Assembly (NCBI RefSeq): GCF_003473485.1
Contig: NC_053042.1
Span: 55,887,762 to 55,951,761, forward strand
DNA length: 64,000 nt
Origin: Medicago truncatula
Lineage: Eukaryota > Streptophyta > Magnoliopsida > Fabales > Fabaceae
Direction: 5' to 3'
Shown: in pieces, positions 27,040 through 39,574 of the stretch
Layout of the letters: every line of letters begins with the position of its first letter
How positions within the stretch are numbered: the first letter of the stretch is position 1
Notes under the pieces: generated by a model
What the model was told of the DNA's origin: nothing
The model's input: only the letters and a program-made list of their open reading frames with translations
Databases searched by the model: none
Position numbers and translations under genes: made by a program

Positions 27040-27286
27040 TTGAAATCCCAATTAAAAATGGAGTGATAAGCAAATAAGAAAAGGATACAAAATTTTCTGA
27101 TTTTTTTTATAGGCAGAAAGTGATGGTAATAAGCAAGCAAAATAAAATAGGGTTTACTCCTCATTGTTCCCGCTCCACTTACACAGTGAAGAACAAAGAA
27201 TGTTAAATTGAATCCAAAACCCTAAACCCTAATCCCAATTTCCCAATTTATCGTTTTCCTTCACCTAATTCAGTACCCATAAAACC
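27040..27286 (+). promoter_or_regulatory. SF3B3 promoter and 5' UTR with double telo-box
   Basis: The telo-box sequence AAACCCTAAACCCTAA lies at 27217-27232, about 60 bp before the ATG at 27287. Telo-boxes are typical of plant genes for ribosome and RNA-processing factors and are bound by TRB/Pur-alpha-type proteins. The leader is otherwise pyrimidine-rich. Confidence 0.65.
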
Positions 27287-30200
27287 ATGTATCTTTACAA
27301 TCTCACTCTTCAACGACCCACCGGAATCATCTGTGCCATCAACGGCAACTTCTCCGGCGGTAAGGGTCAAGAAATCGTCGTCGCCAGAGGCAAAACCCTA
27401 GATCTCCTCCGCCCCGACGACAACGGACGAATTCAAACAATCCTCTCTGTTGAAGTCTTCGGCTCAATTAGATCCCTAGCTCAGTTTCGTCTCACTGGTG
27501 CTCAGAAGGATTTCATCGTTGTCGGTTCCGATTCCGGTAGGATTGTTATTCTTGATTACAATAAAGAGAAAAATGTTTTTGATAAAATTCATCAAGAGAC
27601 TTTTGGGAAATCTGGTTGCCGGAGAATTGTTCCTGGTGAGTATATTGCTGTAGATCCCAAAGGTAGAGCTGTTATGATTGGTGCTTGTGAAAAACAGAAG
27701 CTTGTTTATGTGTTGAATAGAGATACTGCTGCTAGGTTAACCATTTCGTCTCCGTTAGAAGCTCATAAATCGCATACTCTTGTGTTTTCAATTTGTGGCG
27801 TTGATTGTGGTTTTGAGAATCCTATTTTTGCTGCTATTGAGTTGGATTACTCTGAGGCTGATAATGATTCGTCGGGTATGGCTGCTGCTGAAGCTCAGAA
27901 GAATTTGACATTCTATGAGCTTGATTTGGGTCTTAACCATGTTTCTAGAAAGTGGTCTGATCAGGTTGATAATGGGGCAAATTTGCTTGTTACTGTTCCT
28001 GGTGGTGCTGATGGACCAAGTGGAGTTCTTGTTTGTGCGGAAAATTTTGTTATTTATAAGAATCAGGGGCATCCTGATGTTAGGGCTGTGATTCCGAGAC
28101 GTGCTGATTTGCCTGCTGAGCGTGGCGTTCTTATTGTTTCTGCTGCTATGCATAAATTGAAGGGTGGATTCTTTTTTCTTCTGCAGACTGAGTACGGTGA
28201 TATCTTTAAGGCTACGTTGGAACATGAGGGTGATCGGATTTCTGAATTGAAGATTAAGTATTTTGATACCATTCCTGTTACTTCTTCAATGTGTGTGCTC
28301 AAGTCGGGGTTCTTGTTTGCGGCGTCTGAGTTTGGAAACCATGGTCTGTATCAGTTTAAGGGAATAGGGGACGATGATGATGTCGAGGCTTCGTCTGCGA
28401 GCCTGATGGAAACTGAAGAGGGTTTTCAGCCTGTGTTTTTCCAGCCCAGGAAACTGAAAAACCTTGTTAGGATTGACCAGGTTGAGAGTTTGATGCCAAT
28501 TACAGATATGAAGGTCAGCAATCTGTTTGAAGAGGAGACTCCTCAAATTTTTACTCTTTGTGGGCGTGGACCTCGATCTTCTCTGAGGATATTGAGAACA
28601 GGTTTGGCTGTTAGTGAGATGGCAGTTTCCAAGCTTCCCGGTGTACCTAGTGCTGTTTGGACTGTGAAGAAGAATGTTATTGATGAGTTTGATGCTTATA
28701 TTGTTGTTTCGTTCACCAATGCCACACTCGTGCTTTCCATTGGTGAGACAGTCGAAGAAGTCAGTGACAGCGGATTTTTGGACACTACTCCATCCCTTTC
28801 GGTTTCTTTGATAGGTGATGATTCTCTCATGCAAGTTCATCCAAATGGTATTAGGCATATCAGGGAGGATGGCCGTATAAATGAGTGGAGAACTCCTGGA
28901 AAGAGGACAATTGCAAAAGTTGGGTCGAATAGACTTCAGGTGGTTATTGCTCTAAATGGAGGGGAGCTTATATATTTTGAAGTGGATGTAACTGGTCAGT
29001 TGATGGAGGTGGAGAAGCATGAAATGTCTGGCGATGTTGCTTGTTTGGACATTGCTCCAGTGCCCGAAGGAAGACAAAGATCCCGTTTTCTTGCAGTTGG
29101 ATCATATGACAAGACAATCCGAATCTTATCACTGGATCCTGATGATTGTATGCAGACTCTAGGTATACAGAGTCTTTCTTCAGCTCCAGAATCGCTTCTT
29201 TTCCTTGAAGTTCAAGCATCTGTTGGCGGTGAGGATGGGGCAGATCACCCCGCTAGCCTTTTCCTGAACGCTGGTTTGCAGAATGGTGTACTATCTAGAA
29301 CTGTGGTGGATATGGTCACAGGTCTGCTTTCTGATTCTCGATCCCGATTCTTAGGATTGAGACCCCCAAAGCTGTTTCCCATTATTGTAAGAGGGAAGCG
29401 TGCTATGCTCTGCCTGTCAAGTCGCCCTTGGCTTGGTTACATTCACCAAGGACACTTCCTTTTAACACCCCTTTCGTATGAAACCCTTGAATTTGCTGCC
29501 TCATTTTCATCTGACCAATGTGTGGAAGGTGTAGTTGCTGTTGCTGGTGAGGCGTTGAGAATTTTTACCATTGAAAGATTAGGAGAAACATTTAATGAGA
29601 CAGTTATTCCACTTAGATACACGCCTAGGAAATTTGTGCTGCAACCCAAACGGAAACTTTTGGTGGTGATTGAGAGTGATCAAGGAGCATTTACTGCAGA
29701 AGAGCGTGAAGCTGCAAAGAAAGAGTGTTTTGAGGCTGCTCAAGCTGGGGAAAATGGGACAGAAAGTGCAGACCAAATGGAGAATGGCGGGGAGGATGAG
29801 GATAAAGATGACCCCCTCTCTGATGAGCATTATGGTTATCCAAAAGCTGAATCAGATAAGTGGGCATCCTGCATCAGAATTCTTGATCCAAAAACAGGAA
29901 ATACAACCTGTCTTTTGGAGCTTCAGGATAATGAGGCTGCATTCAGCGTATGCACAGTAAATTTTCATGATAAAGAATACGGAACTCTTTTAGCCGTTGG
30001 CACAGCAAAGGGACTGCAATTTACGCCCAGAAGGAGTTTAACTGCTGGATTTATTCATATATATAGGTTTCTAGAGGATGGAAGATCTCTTGAACTACTT
30101 CACAAAACTCAGGTTGAAGGTGTTCCTCTTGCTCTTAGTCAGTTTCAGGGAAGATTACTTGCAGGAATAGGACCTGTTCTCAGGTTATATGATTTGGGAA

Positions 30201-31529
30201 AAAGACGGTTATTAAGGAAGTGTGAGAATAAGCTATTCCCCAACACAATTGTCTCTATTCAAACCTACCGTGATCGAATTTATGTTGGGGACATTCAAGA
30301 GGTATGTTTCTACTCAATGTTTGTCTATGTTTTTTTAATATTTGAGTTAGGCATTCTAACTGTGACTTTCCGTTGTGATTTCTGGTATTTTCTCTTCGCA
30401 TCTGATATTGCATTAGCTTCTGACATTATAACTCGTCTTTGGCCAGAGTGTTAATATTTGAATTTTAACTAAACTTGTTTTTATTAGAGCTCCAGAAGGG
30501 ATTGTTCTATATTTCAAAACATGACTAAGGCTCTGAAACAAAACTTTCTTAATTTTAGACAGCATGCTTATTCGCATATTCATTGTACTGCTGCTCTCTG
30601 ATTTCTGTTTAACTGATAAGATCTTCATCTGATTGTGTTTTCTGTATTCTCTCCAGTCTTTCCATTACTGCAAGTATAGACGGGATGAAAATCAACTCTA
30701 CATATTTGCTGATGATTGTGTTCCAAGATGGCTTACTGCATCATACCACATAGATTTCGATACCATGGCAGGTGCAGACAAGTTTGGAAATATCTATTTT
30801 GTGCGGTTGCCGCAGGACGTGTCTGATGAGATAGAAGAAGATCCTACTGGTGGGAGGATCAAGTGGGAGCAGGGGAAGCTGAATGGAGCTCCCAATAAGG
30901 TAGAAGAAATTGTGCAATTTCATGTTGGTGATGTGATCTCATGCCTGCAAAAGGCCTCTCTTATACCAGGTGGTGGAGAGTGCATTTTATATGGAACAGT
31001 TATGGGAAGTATTGGAGCATTACATGCTTTTACTTCACGAGATGATGTTGATTTCTTCTCTCATTTGGAGATGCATATGAGGCAGGATAATCCACCTTTG
31101 TGTGGAAGAGATCATATGGCTTATAGATCCGCCTATTTTCCTGTTAAGGTATACCTAATCTATATTATGCCATTGATTCTTTCTGTTATTATTACTATGT
31201 ACTGTTTGACATCCATACTGGATAGAAGCTTTCTCCCTGTTATATTTTCCTGGTTGGGTCTGCTTATAACTTTTTAAACCATGCCTCTGGTGAAAATGCC
31301 GACATGTCCATACATTTCATGTTGTTCATTTGGTGTTATTTTAACCATAGTATTAATTTTTTGATAAACTGAGTTCTATATATTTTTGTAGGATGTTATT
31401 GATGGGGACCTATGTGAGCAATTCCCAACATTGCCAATGGATTTGCAGAGAAAAATTGCTGATGAATTGGACAGGACCCCTGGAGAAATACTGAAGAAAC
31501 TTGAGGAAGTACGAAATAAGATTATTTAA
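27287..31529 (+). CDS. SF3B3: Splicing factor 3B subunit 3 (SAP130), 1214 aa, 3 coding exons
   Basis: This is a core scaffold of the SF3b complex of the U2 snRNP, which acts at branch-site recognition in the nucleus. Coding exons: 27287-30301 (1005 codons), 30657-31148 and 31392-31529. All junctions are GT-AG in phase 0 and total 3645 nt. The length of 1214 aa matches plant SAP130. It starts MYLYNLTLQRPTGIICAING and has the three-propeller layout of the CPSF160/DDB1/SF3B3 family: MMS1/DDB1-type N-terminal propellers (about 1-780) and a CPSF_A C-terminal region. An acidic insert lies at about 820-845. The C-terminus ends in GEILKKLEEVRNKII. It is told from DDB1 and CPSF160 by the start, the length and the FGKSGCRRIVPGEYIAVDPK segment. 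The last intron after the stop (31546-31808) is probable. The gene looks whole and constitutive. Confidence 0.96.
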
Positions 31530-31545
31530 GAAATTATCATTAGAG

Positions 31546-31808
31546 GTATGATCTCCTATTTCTGTTGGGTTACTGTCTATACTCTATAGTACTATTATGA
31601 TTGCTAGGACAGTAAGCAGTCAATACTTATAGATGTAATTTTATATCTGTTACAGAACTTCAACAATGACCAACAGATCATTTTTGAACAAGGGGAAAAT
31701 TCTGCGCTAGTCAAATGTTGATATGGTTTGATATTCATAAGAGAGCAAGAAACCGAGAATTTTGATTTGACGAATGCTTTACACTGTGTGATTTTGTATT
31801 TTGTGCAG
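31546..31808 (+). other. Probable 3' UTR intron of SF3B3
   Basis: Seventeen bases after the stop codon is a good donor (AGAG|GTATGA). A pyrimidine-rich acceptor (TTTTGTGCAG|GTG) ends at 31808. A stop this close (under 50 nt) to a following exon junction would not normally trigger nonsense decay. Transcript evidence is needed to confirm it. Confidence 0.5.
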
Positions 31809-32890
31809 GTGTTGGTGAAAGGAATCGTGTTATTTGAGTAAGCCGTTTGCCCTTGGTCCCTAACAAAGTGAAGAAAGCATGGGTTTAGTGAAGAAAGCAC
31901 GGGTTTCTTATTCATACGGGAAGGCGGAAGCTGTGATTTATTGTCCCGTTTATGACTGTTTTATTTTTAGAGACAAATGTTATTGGCGTATGTTAGTTTT
32001 CTGAGATTGAACTTTGGACCTCTAGTAACTTAGTACTTCTTTAGTGTCCCTCTGTTCGCCAATCAGGCTGCCTATTTGGGATTTATTTATGACTTTGTGC
32101 GGTATCTGTAGTTTGTATCAGTTAAAGTTAAAGTTACTGATAATTTTATGTTGTAATTACTGATAATTAACTGTTAGTTTCATGCTTTGTGGATGTCATA
32201 ACAGAACCCATCTCTCTCTCAATCTAATACGAGTAAGAAGTTTTAACTTGAGACTGGCATTTAAATGCCTTGTGGATGTGATAACGCCCCATCGTTAGTC
32301 CTTTTTAATTGTGTAGCAAACAACGGTCGATTCTTTTATTAGTACTGGTTATAATGCATCAGTTTTTTCATACTTGCATGCAATATTTACTCGAAATAAG
32401 AAGTTGAAAACTTAACTAATTGCTTTAAGTCATCAATGAAATTAATGTTTGTGGATGGTTTTCACAATTATAATTAATGTTTTCGCAATGTATTCTCCAT
32501 CCTTATTCTCCTCTAGACAAATTCATGATTAGCAACAAAAAGATTTACTTTGGGACAAAAAAAGTTTGGAATTATCAAATTTAAGGTGAGGATATAGTTC
32601 GGAAAATTAAGATTGTTAGACGTAGCAGACATGCACTAAATCTCTAGTTATTGAGTATTTATGTTACTTAACAAACTTGACCTCAAATACTTTAAAACAA
32701 ACTAGTAACAAGGGTAGCAATAAATGTCTACTCCTTCTGATGTACTCTACTTGAGAATCACTTTAACAACTGCATCATGAGTTCCAACCACATTTGCAGT
32801 CCCCTCACGATGATTGCAAAATCCAAACAAAAAAGCAGTTTCAGAATCAACACATTGCATTAATGGTAGTTCTCGCCATTATAAATAAAA
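31809..32890. other. 3' UTR and intergenic DNA downstream of SF3B3
   Basis: It contains a short direct repeat, TTGTGGATGTCATAAC near 32187 and a close match near 32272, and otherwise AT-rich spacer. No gene is seen. Confidence 0.45.
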
Positions 32891-33579
32891 GGCTTAAATG
32901 CAATTTTACCTCCTATTTTGATTGACTTTGAATTTTACCTCCCCTATTTTAAAACTTGGAATTTTACCCCCTCTATTTTGATTGAATTGGGATTTTGCCC
33001 CCCTTATTTTAAAACTTGGAATTTTACCCCTCTATTTTATATTTTTCAGAATTTTACCCCTATTTTAAAATAAAGAACCAAAAAAAAAAACTAGAAAAAT
33101 AAAGAAACAATTAGAAAATATTAATTTGGTAAAAAAATATAAGGAAAACAAGAAAACACAAAAAAAAAAAACTAAAAAATAGAAAAACAATGAAATTACA
33201 AGAAAAAATTCAATTAAGAATATATGAAAAAACTAGTTTGCACCTCTAAATATTTGCTATTTTCATCTATTTTCATACTAGTTTTTTATTTTATTTTTAG
33301 AGATCATACTAGTTTTATGCTTTTTTTTTCTAGTATTTTTTATTCATTTTTTATAGTATTTTTTTGGTTTTATTTTTATTTTTTCATTAAAAAATATTTA
33401 ATACAAATAATTAAATATGTGGATAAAATAGGGGGAGGGGGCAAAATCCTGAAAAACATAAAATAGAGGGGGTAAAATTCCGAGTTTTAAAATAGGGGAG
33501 GAAAAATCCAGAATCAATAAAAATAGAGGGGGTAAAATTCCGAGTTTTAAAATAGGGGGGGTAAAATTGCATTTAAGCC
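32891..33579. mobile_element. Mutator-type MITE, foldback, 689 bp
   Basis: It starts GGCTTAAATGCAATTTTACC and ends GGTAAAATTGCATTTAAGCC. The arms carry repeated 'TATTTTAAAACTTGGAATTT' phrases and their complements. It is flanked by the perfect 9-bp duplication TAAATAAAA (32882-32890 and 33580-33588). The centre is A/T-rich and non-coding. It shares its termini with the elements at 20342, 52406 and 52713. Confidence 0.85.
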
Positions 33580-33721
33580 TAAATAAAATAACTAAAAAGA
33601 TAGTAAATGAATTATACAATGTTTATCGCAATAAATTATTTGATAATAACAGTATAATAAATAAAATAACATTGGGGTGTGACTGTGAGCCCTCTTTTAT
33701 TACCAAAAAAAATAAATAACA

Positions 33722-34028
33722 CTACAAAATTATAAGTTGGGATTGTTCATCTACTTCATCTTTAAGCACCTCATGAATAAGGTTACGATCATAGCAACAA
33801 TATTTTGAGGTTTTAGTCAATCTTTTGGCACCTATATAGAATTTGTCACAAGAACTAAAAGTAATTTGCTTGAGCGAATTCACATTCCTCAGTAGATGAC
33901 GGGCTAACTCAATCACATCCATGGTGCAAACACAACCACGTAACTCGACATATTTCAAATAATTATGAAAAAACTTTCCATGTTCTCTTCTTTGCCTATG
34001 AGATCCATCCACATGTGAATTTCTAATC
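33722..34028 (-). pseudogene. Orphan last exon of an F-box/FBD protein gene
   Basis: The minus-strand frame encodes an FBD domain: GKFFHNYLKYVELRGCVCTM, IELARHLLRNVNSLKQITFS, DKFYIGAKRL and LIHEVLKDEVDEQSQLIIL, then a stop. It begins at a good acceptor (ATTTTCAG before 34028), so it looks like a terminal exon. FBD domains end F-box/LRR proteins that choose targets for SCF ubiquitin ligases. No F-box or LRR exons are found upstream (to the right). It is therefore a fragment, possibly left by deletion or duplication. Confidence 0.7.
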
Positions 34029-34658
34029 TGAAAATTGAAAATACAGATATCATGAATTTACATATATAAATTTTTTAAAATTCCATCAGACATATACCAA
34101 CTTTTAGAAATCGTGGATGGATCTAACACAACCCCACAAAACTGGATTGTGCGGTGAAGATTCCCCCGACTTATAAACACATGTCCAGATCATCGTTTAC
34201 TCGAAGTGGAACTCTTTAAAGTAAATAAGTTTTAATTTGTAAATTTCTTGATATATGTAAACAACACATTGTGAACATTAAATAAGGTAAACAAAATTTA
34301 TAATTTCATAATATTTAGATTTAACTATTGAAAAAACTAATATCCATAAAAAAATAGGTTATAACTTTTTATAAAATGAAAATCCTAAAAAATAAAAGGT
34401 TGAATAGTTTGCTGTCAAAGAAAGTTTTCTGAGATACTGAGAAGCCATTGTAATATCTAAAATTCAAAAGTAGTCTATATTAGGATCACATGCTCCCTCG
34501 ATTAATAACTCCAATTATTGAAAGTTTTGAAATTGAACCAAAACTTTCGTTAAGTTCGCTATCTGTTTACACCAGTAATATTTAAAGTAAATTAAAAAAA
34601 AAAAACTAACGACACGATTAATTAAAAGAAACCAAGGCAACCAATAGCAGAAGAAGAA

Positions 34659-34681
34659 AAAAAAAAAAAAAAAAAAAAAAA
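34659..34681. repeat. Poly(A) tract
   Basis: A run of 23 A's lies 140 bp before the SF3B3-derived patchwork. It could be the tail of a retroposed piece, but the patchwork carries intronic DNA, which argues against retroposition. Confidence 0.8.
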
Positions 34682-34820
34682 GCTTGTGCCGAAAGATGCA
34701 ACATGACTTCTGAGTGTGTTGAATGCAATGCAATGAAAACAAGAGAAAACTAAAAACACGAATAAAAGAGCATTAGAGAATTAGAAGAAACATAAAAACA
34801 AAAACACATCATTCTCTTAA

Positions 34821-34999
34821 ATCCTACTAGTGGGAGTAGGGGAAGCTGAATGGAGCTCCCAATAAGGTGGAAGAATTTGTGGAGAGTGCGCATTGTAGTA
34901 TATGGAACATTTATGGCAAGTACTGGGGAATTACATGCTTTACTGTCTATATATACAGTACTATTACGATTAATATGACGGTAAGCAATACTTATAGGA
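34821..34999 (+). pseudogene. Patchwork fragment copied from the SF3B3 gene
   Basis: Three blocks of the SF3B3 gene recur here in the same order and strand. ATCCTACT..GGGGAAGCTGAATGGAGCTC (34821-34880) matches 30841-30915 with a gap. GTGGAGAGTGC..TATATGGAAC..TTACATGCTTT (34880-34942) matches 30972-31030. ACTGTCTATA..GTACTATTA..GTAAGCA..ATACTTATAG (34943-34998) matches 31571-31630. The last block is from the probable 3' UTR intron. Intron 2 and the last coding exon are absent. So it is a DNA-level copy that lost inner pieces, not a processed mRNA copy. It has no coding role. Confidence 0.75.
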
Positions 35000-35163
35000 T
35001 AAAATCAGAGATTGGTCTAAAATAAAACCAATGAAAATAGCTCCTTTATAAAATTAATATTGTAAATAAAAAACTAATGTAAAATTTACACGGGCATCAA
35101 TGAAACAAACACAAGATAATAAATTCAAAATTACAAAGATGCAAGAGAAGTCTCTGATTCTGA

Positions 35164-36843
35164 TTACTTAGAGGCTTTTGAAGACTCTTCATTTTGTTGT
35201 TTTTGTTCTCTCTCTAATCTTGAATTACCATATTGACATCTTTCCTCTATCCAATTAAAAATGTCTTTGAATACAATCTCCAAATTTTCAGGTGGCTCAC
35301 CATACAATAAACCATGCCACATTCCAGGGTACAATTTCAGTGTCTTATCTTTGCTTGATGCCACTTCATGTAATTGTTTGCTCACTGATGGATCAGTCAC
35401 TCTATCTTCCTCACCATGTAAAATCAAAAAAGGAAGTGAAACTTCATCTAGTGTTTCCTCAATTTTTGTAGCAACCCTGCTAAGTTCATAACCTGTTCTC
35501 AAACGAGGTTTACCTTTGAAGCAGTATTGATTTGCTCTAATCTGCAATTCATAAATAAAAACTTTCAATATATAAATCTATAACATGTGTGAATATATTG
35601 ATAAACTGGTTACGTAACATGAAAATAAGTTGTAAACAACTTTTCGACATGTCATAAGTTCTTAGACGTTTATCCTAGTCGATAAACTCAAATAAGTAAA
35701 TTCAAGCATGTCTTCGATATGAGAATAAGTTGTTAACAACTTAACTTTAAATTAACAACTACTATACTATATATATATATATATACCTGTTGTCTGACTT
35801 CGGGTACTTTGAATGCAACGTCAATGATATCTTGGGTTGGGACTATTTGCCATGTGGGAGCAACTTTGCTTAGTGCACTCAATATACGCAAAACAAATGC
35901 ATTTGGTTTTATGTCATCTGCAATCTGCACATTTTATTTCATTAATGTTAACACAACTACTTGTAATCGCTTTCACGTGACAAGTAAATGCAAAAATATG
36001 CTTAATCATGATACACTAACAAAACTTTTTAATATAAAAACTATATAGTAAGCAACCATGCATAAATTATTCATTAAACTCAGTCGTAAAAAGATGCCAT
36101 ACACTGAACCAAACAGTTGTATGCGTAATTCAACATAAACAAATTCATTTAGCAAGCACACAACAATGAAGTGAAGGTGTATTTTGAGAGTAAAATGAGT
36201 TACGTAGTACTTATAATAATAATCACTTGTACAAATAGACTTTCATAGATCTAATTGTTATTTATATATGAAATAAAATCAGAATTAATTTTTTTTTTTA
36301 TGATTATTGTTTGAATCAATTGATTATCAACCGTGTGACTTTATTCAAATTGCGTGACTTTTACTAAAAATTAATAAGTCACTATCTGAAGGCAAAGTCT
36401 TCTAGATGTGACGTGATATTAAGATAACTATAGCTTATAATAAAATTGTTATTGATTAGCTAGCTAAACGAAGGAGCACTCTATGCCAAAAAGTCAAAGG
36501 CCTTCTCATTATCATAGAAGAAGATTAGTATTTTATGGGTCCATTGTATGATTATATTCGAATAGGTCACCATTGAATTATATTGCTTTAACGAATCAAC
36601 TAAAATTAATATTAATATATTCTTGACATTCATAGTTAAATTTTGACGTAAGGTTATTTATAAAGAAAAAACAATTTCTAATATTTTTTATTTTATTTAC
36701 ATAGCTTATTAACTATTGTTAGTTTAAAATTAGAGATTAAATTCTGTGCACTTTATACGATGAGATTTGATTGGATGTATATGAAGAGAAAAAAAATCAT
36801 TAAATTGGAAATCAATTAGACTAGTTTTTATAGGTTAGTTCCT

Positions 36844-36879
<36 letters not shown>

Positions 36880-38917
36880 CTTAAAAAATAACCTTGATAT
36901 ACTAGTTTTTATATATTTTTAGTTTATCACTACCACATACGCCTCACTTTGTATTTATTCCTTTTCTGGATAAAAATAATTATCACTTTCTTCCTAATGT
37001 TAACGTATATCTCTCACATCTTAGTGGAGTGCATGATCATATCCTCATATTTTGTGAGAATGAAAAATATGTACCCTTAAACCCACGTCTCTCCTTTTTT
37101 TTTTTTTAGCTCAAAGTCTCCCTTTGAAGTTTGACCTATAAAATCAAGAGCTGAGATTTGGAGTCTCATGTGATACAAAAGAATCTTTTCCTCATAAATT
37201 GTATTTTATAGTGGTCGATGTTGAAGATTAGAGACTAAGAAGCAAGAATATATTAATCTCAACCGTGACAAGATCATGTAAATGATGAAATATGTATAGC
37301 ATGTTTGGAACAACTTTCGCATCCAAATTCTCGCGTCTCAACTCTCAAAGCATGTGCAACGTGAAATTCGAGAAGCTATGAAATGTAAGAGTGGCCTAAA
37401 CGTGACTTTACTTTGATTTTAAAGTGAAAACAAACGGCCACGTAGAAAATACACCCCTCCATATTCAAGTATATAACGAGAAAAATGTGAAATAAATTAT
37501 GAGATACTTTTCAAAGATACTATATCTTTATGTTTAATTTTGATGGACATTTTTACTTGAATGAAATTAATTTATATGTATTGATAATAGTGTGAAAAAA
37601 GTAAGTATACACTTCATCAATCATAATCGTTATATCAATCAAAATATTTGATTTTAACTATATTTGCTTTATTTTAAAATTATATAAATGAGATGAGATT
37701 ATGATCTAATGTCTATGGAGCATGAAGTCATGCTCTAGAGAGATTATTAGATAATGATGTTTGGGTCCATATTTCATGTGCGCTGTACTACTGTATACGT
37801 GATGGAACAACAAACATGTGTGGACAAATAAACAAAAGAAAGAAACGTGCAAACACGGTTTTAAAATTCTGTTTTTTCTAATAATGAAGTATGTGTATGG
37901 TGAACATTATAGTATATGATGTGGCAAAATGATAAACATAATTTTGCATAGAATAAGAACAAAAAAGAAAGAAAGAAAAAAAAAAAAAGAAAAAAAAAAA
38001 CAAGCTAACCTTGCACATTGGTGCAGCCAAAATAGCACCATCCCAATATTCTGGCTTTTTCCGGTGCAAAAGCAGAGCCACAGCTCCTCCCATTGATTCC
38101 CCTAACAAATACCTCATCTTCTTCTTATTCTCTGGCTTTTCTGTTTTTTTAATTTTTTTTTATTTTTTAATTTCATTAAAAAAAAAAGATTGGTTAAATT
38201 ATATCATTATTAATTAATTATGAGTCACCATTAATATTTTATTTAGCAAAGGACAAATAAGCTACTATGTCATAGGGTTTGAATAATAAAAAGTTGAATT
38301 TAATGGCAGACATTGAATTTGAAAAGAGAAAGAGAAGATGCATACCACATATGCTGCTAAAATGGCGTAAACAATCATCAATGATTGTATCAAAATTCTT
38401 AACAAGACCAGGTAACCCATATGATTTTCCATGTCCTTCATAATCTATACCATATACTGCATATCCACCATTTGCAAGTCTTCTTGCAGTGCCTATATAT
38501 TCATTCATTCAATTCAAGTATAATATAATTATGATATCATATAATAAAAGAAAAAAGGAAAAATTTAATTACTTACTGTCCATGGTGATGCTGCATTCCA
38601 TGGCATATCCATGACACATGAATATTAATGCTTTTGGATTTTCGTTTGCAGGAATCCAACTTGTTGCCAATAGCTTCATTCCTCGTGAATTCAATACGAA
38701 ACCCTGAATAAAATAAAAACAGAACGTTTCTTTTGATTAAGATAAAGTCCTATAATAAACATGTAAAATTTTATACAAAAAGATGTTGGTGTAAGTGTTA
38801 ATCATACCTCTTCATATTTGATGTCAGTTTCACTCGCCTGCATAACAAACATTAAGAAAACTAATTACAGATAATAAGATAATCAATTAAACAGAAAGAG
38901 CGAGAGAGATATACCAT
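35164..38917 (-). CDS. Monoacylglycerol lipase / caffeoylshikimate-esterase-type hydrolase, 317 aa, 7 exons
   Basis: This is an alpha/beta hydrolase of the plant MAGL family (Hydrolase_4). Exons on the minus strand: 38917-38915 (just the ATG), 38837-38808, 38703-38577, 38492-38346, 38140-38010, 35924-35787 and 35541-35164. They total 954 nt. Motifs: oxyanion-hole M40-C-H-G-Y, the nucleophile elbow G116-E-S118-M-G-G, the acid D238 in HGEEDRVTDPSVSK, and H268 in YPGMWHGLL. All three triad members are present, with spacing normal for the family. There is no signal peptide, so it is probably cytosolic or membrane-associated. The tail is Glu/Gln/Lys-rich. Substrate (monoacylglycerol, lysophospholipid or caffeoylshikimate) cannot be told from sequence alone. 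Intron 5 (about 2.1 kb) has AT repeats. A TATA box lies at 39166-39174. Confidence 0.92.
36849..36874. repeat. AT dinucleotide microsatellite
   Basis: A pure AT run lies in the long intron of the lipase gene. A shorter one lies at 35770-35785, next to the exon that ends at 35787. Confidence 0.9.
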
Positions 38918-39165
38918 GGATGTTGATGTTGAGGTACAAATCTAATATTTCCTGTTTGAATTGAGGATAATTGATAACAAGAAAGAGAGGAGGAATAGAG
39001 AAAAGATGGGTTGTTTGGATTGAAGAGAGTCTTTATGTGAGTAAGTGAAGTGAGGGAGAGATTATTGCATGAAAATTAGGGATAACATTAACATGGAGTA
39101 TATGTGTGTGTGCTTTTGTGTTGGATAAGAATAATAATATGAATTATACAATGCTTTTGGCTTCT

Positions 39166-39174
39166 CTATTTATA
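39166..39174 (-). promoter_or_regulatory. TATA box of the lipase gene
   Basis: On the minus strand it reads TATAAATAG, a perfect TATA box. It is about 250 bp before the ATG, which implies a 5' leader of roughly 220 nt. Confidence 0.6.
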
Positions 39175-39574
39175 GGAAAAATAGGGGAAAATAAATTTAG
39201 CGTGTGAAGGATTTATTTTGAGTTGAAAATAAACGTGTGGGATTTGATTCCAGATTCGATCATATCAAAAAATGTACATGTACTTTTTTTGGTTGGCCCT
39301 ATCCTTTTATTTATATTTTTATTTACACATTAAACTTGCCGAGTAAATTGTACTTCTATACAGTTTTTCCGGTCAAAATAAGTTGCGTCGTCATAACAGA
39401 ATTTTAACCAAGTCAACTGTTACATAAAAATTCTCTTTTTTTGAAAAAATTAAAAATTCTCATTAAAAATCACCATATTAAAATTCCTTCTCTTTGAAGG
39501 AAATCAATAAAATTCCTTTTTTAGGGAGTCTATCTATAAAATTCCTGGCTATTAAAAATACTATTTCGCATCGT

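Noticed and set aside
30302-30454. 1055-residue version of SF3B3 ending at 30454
   Set aside because: The tail after 30301 is intron sequence. The true protein continues in exons 2 and 3.
34659-34999. Processed pseudogene of SF3B3 with poly(A)
   Set aside because: The copy includes sequence from the probable 3' UTR intron, and the A-run lies on the wrong (5') side for the plus-strand copy.
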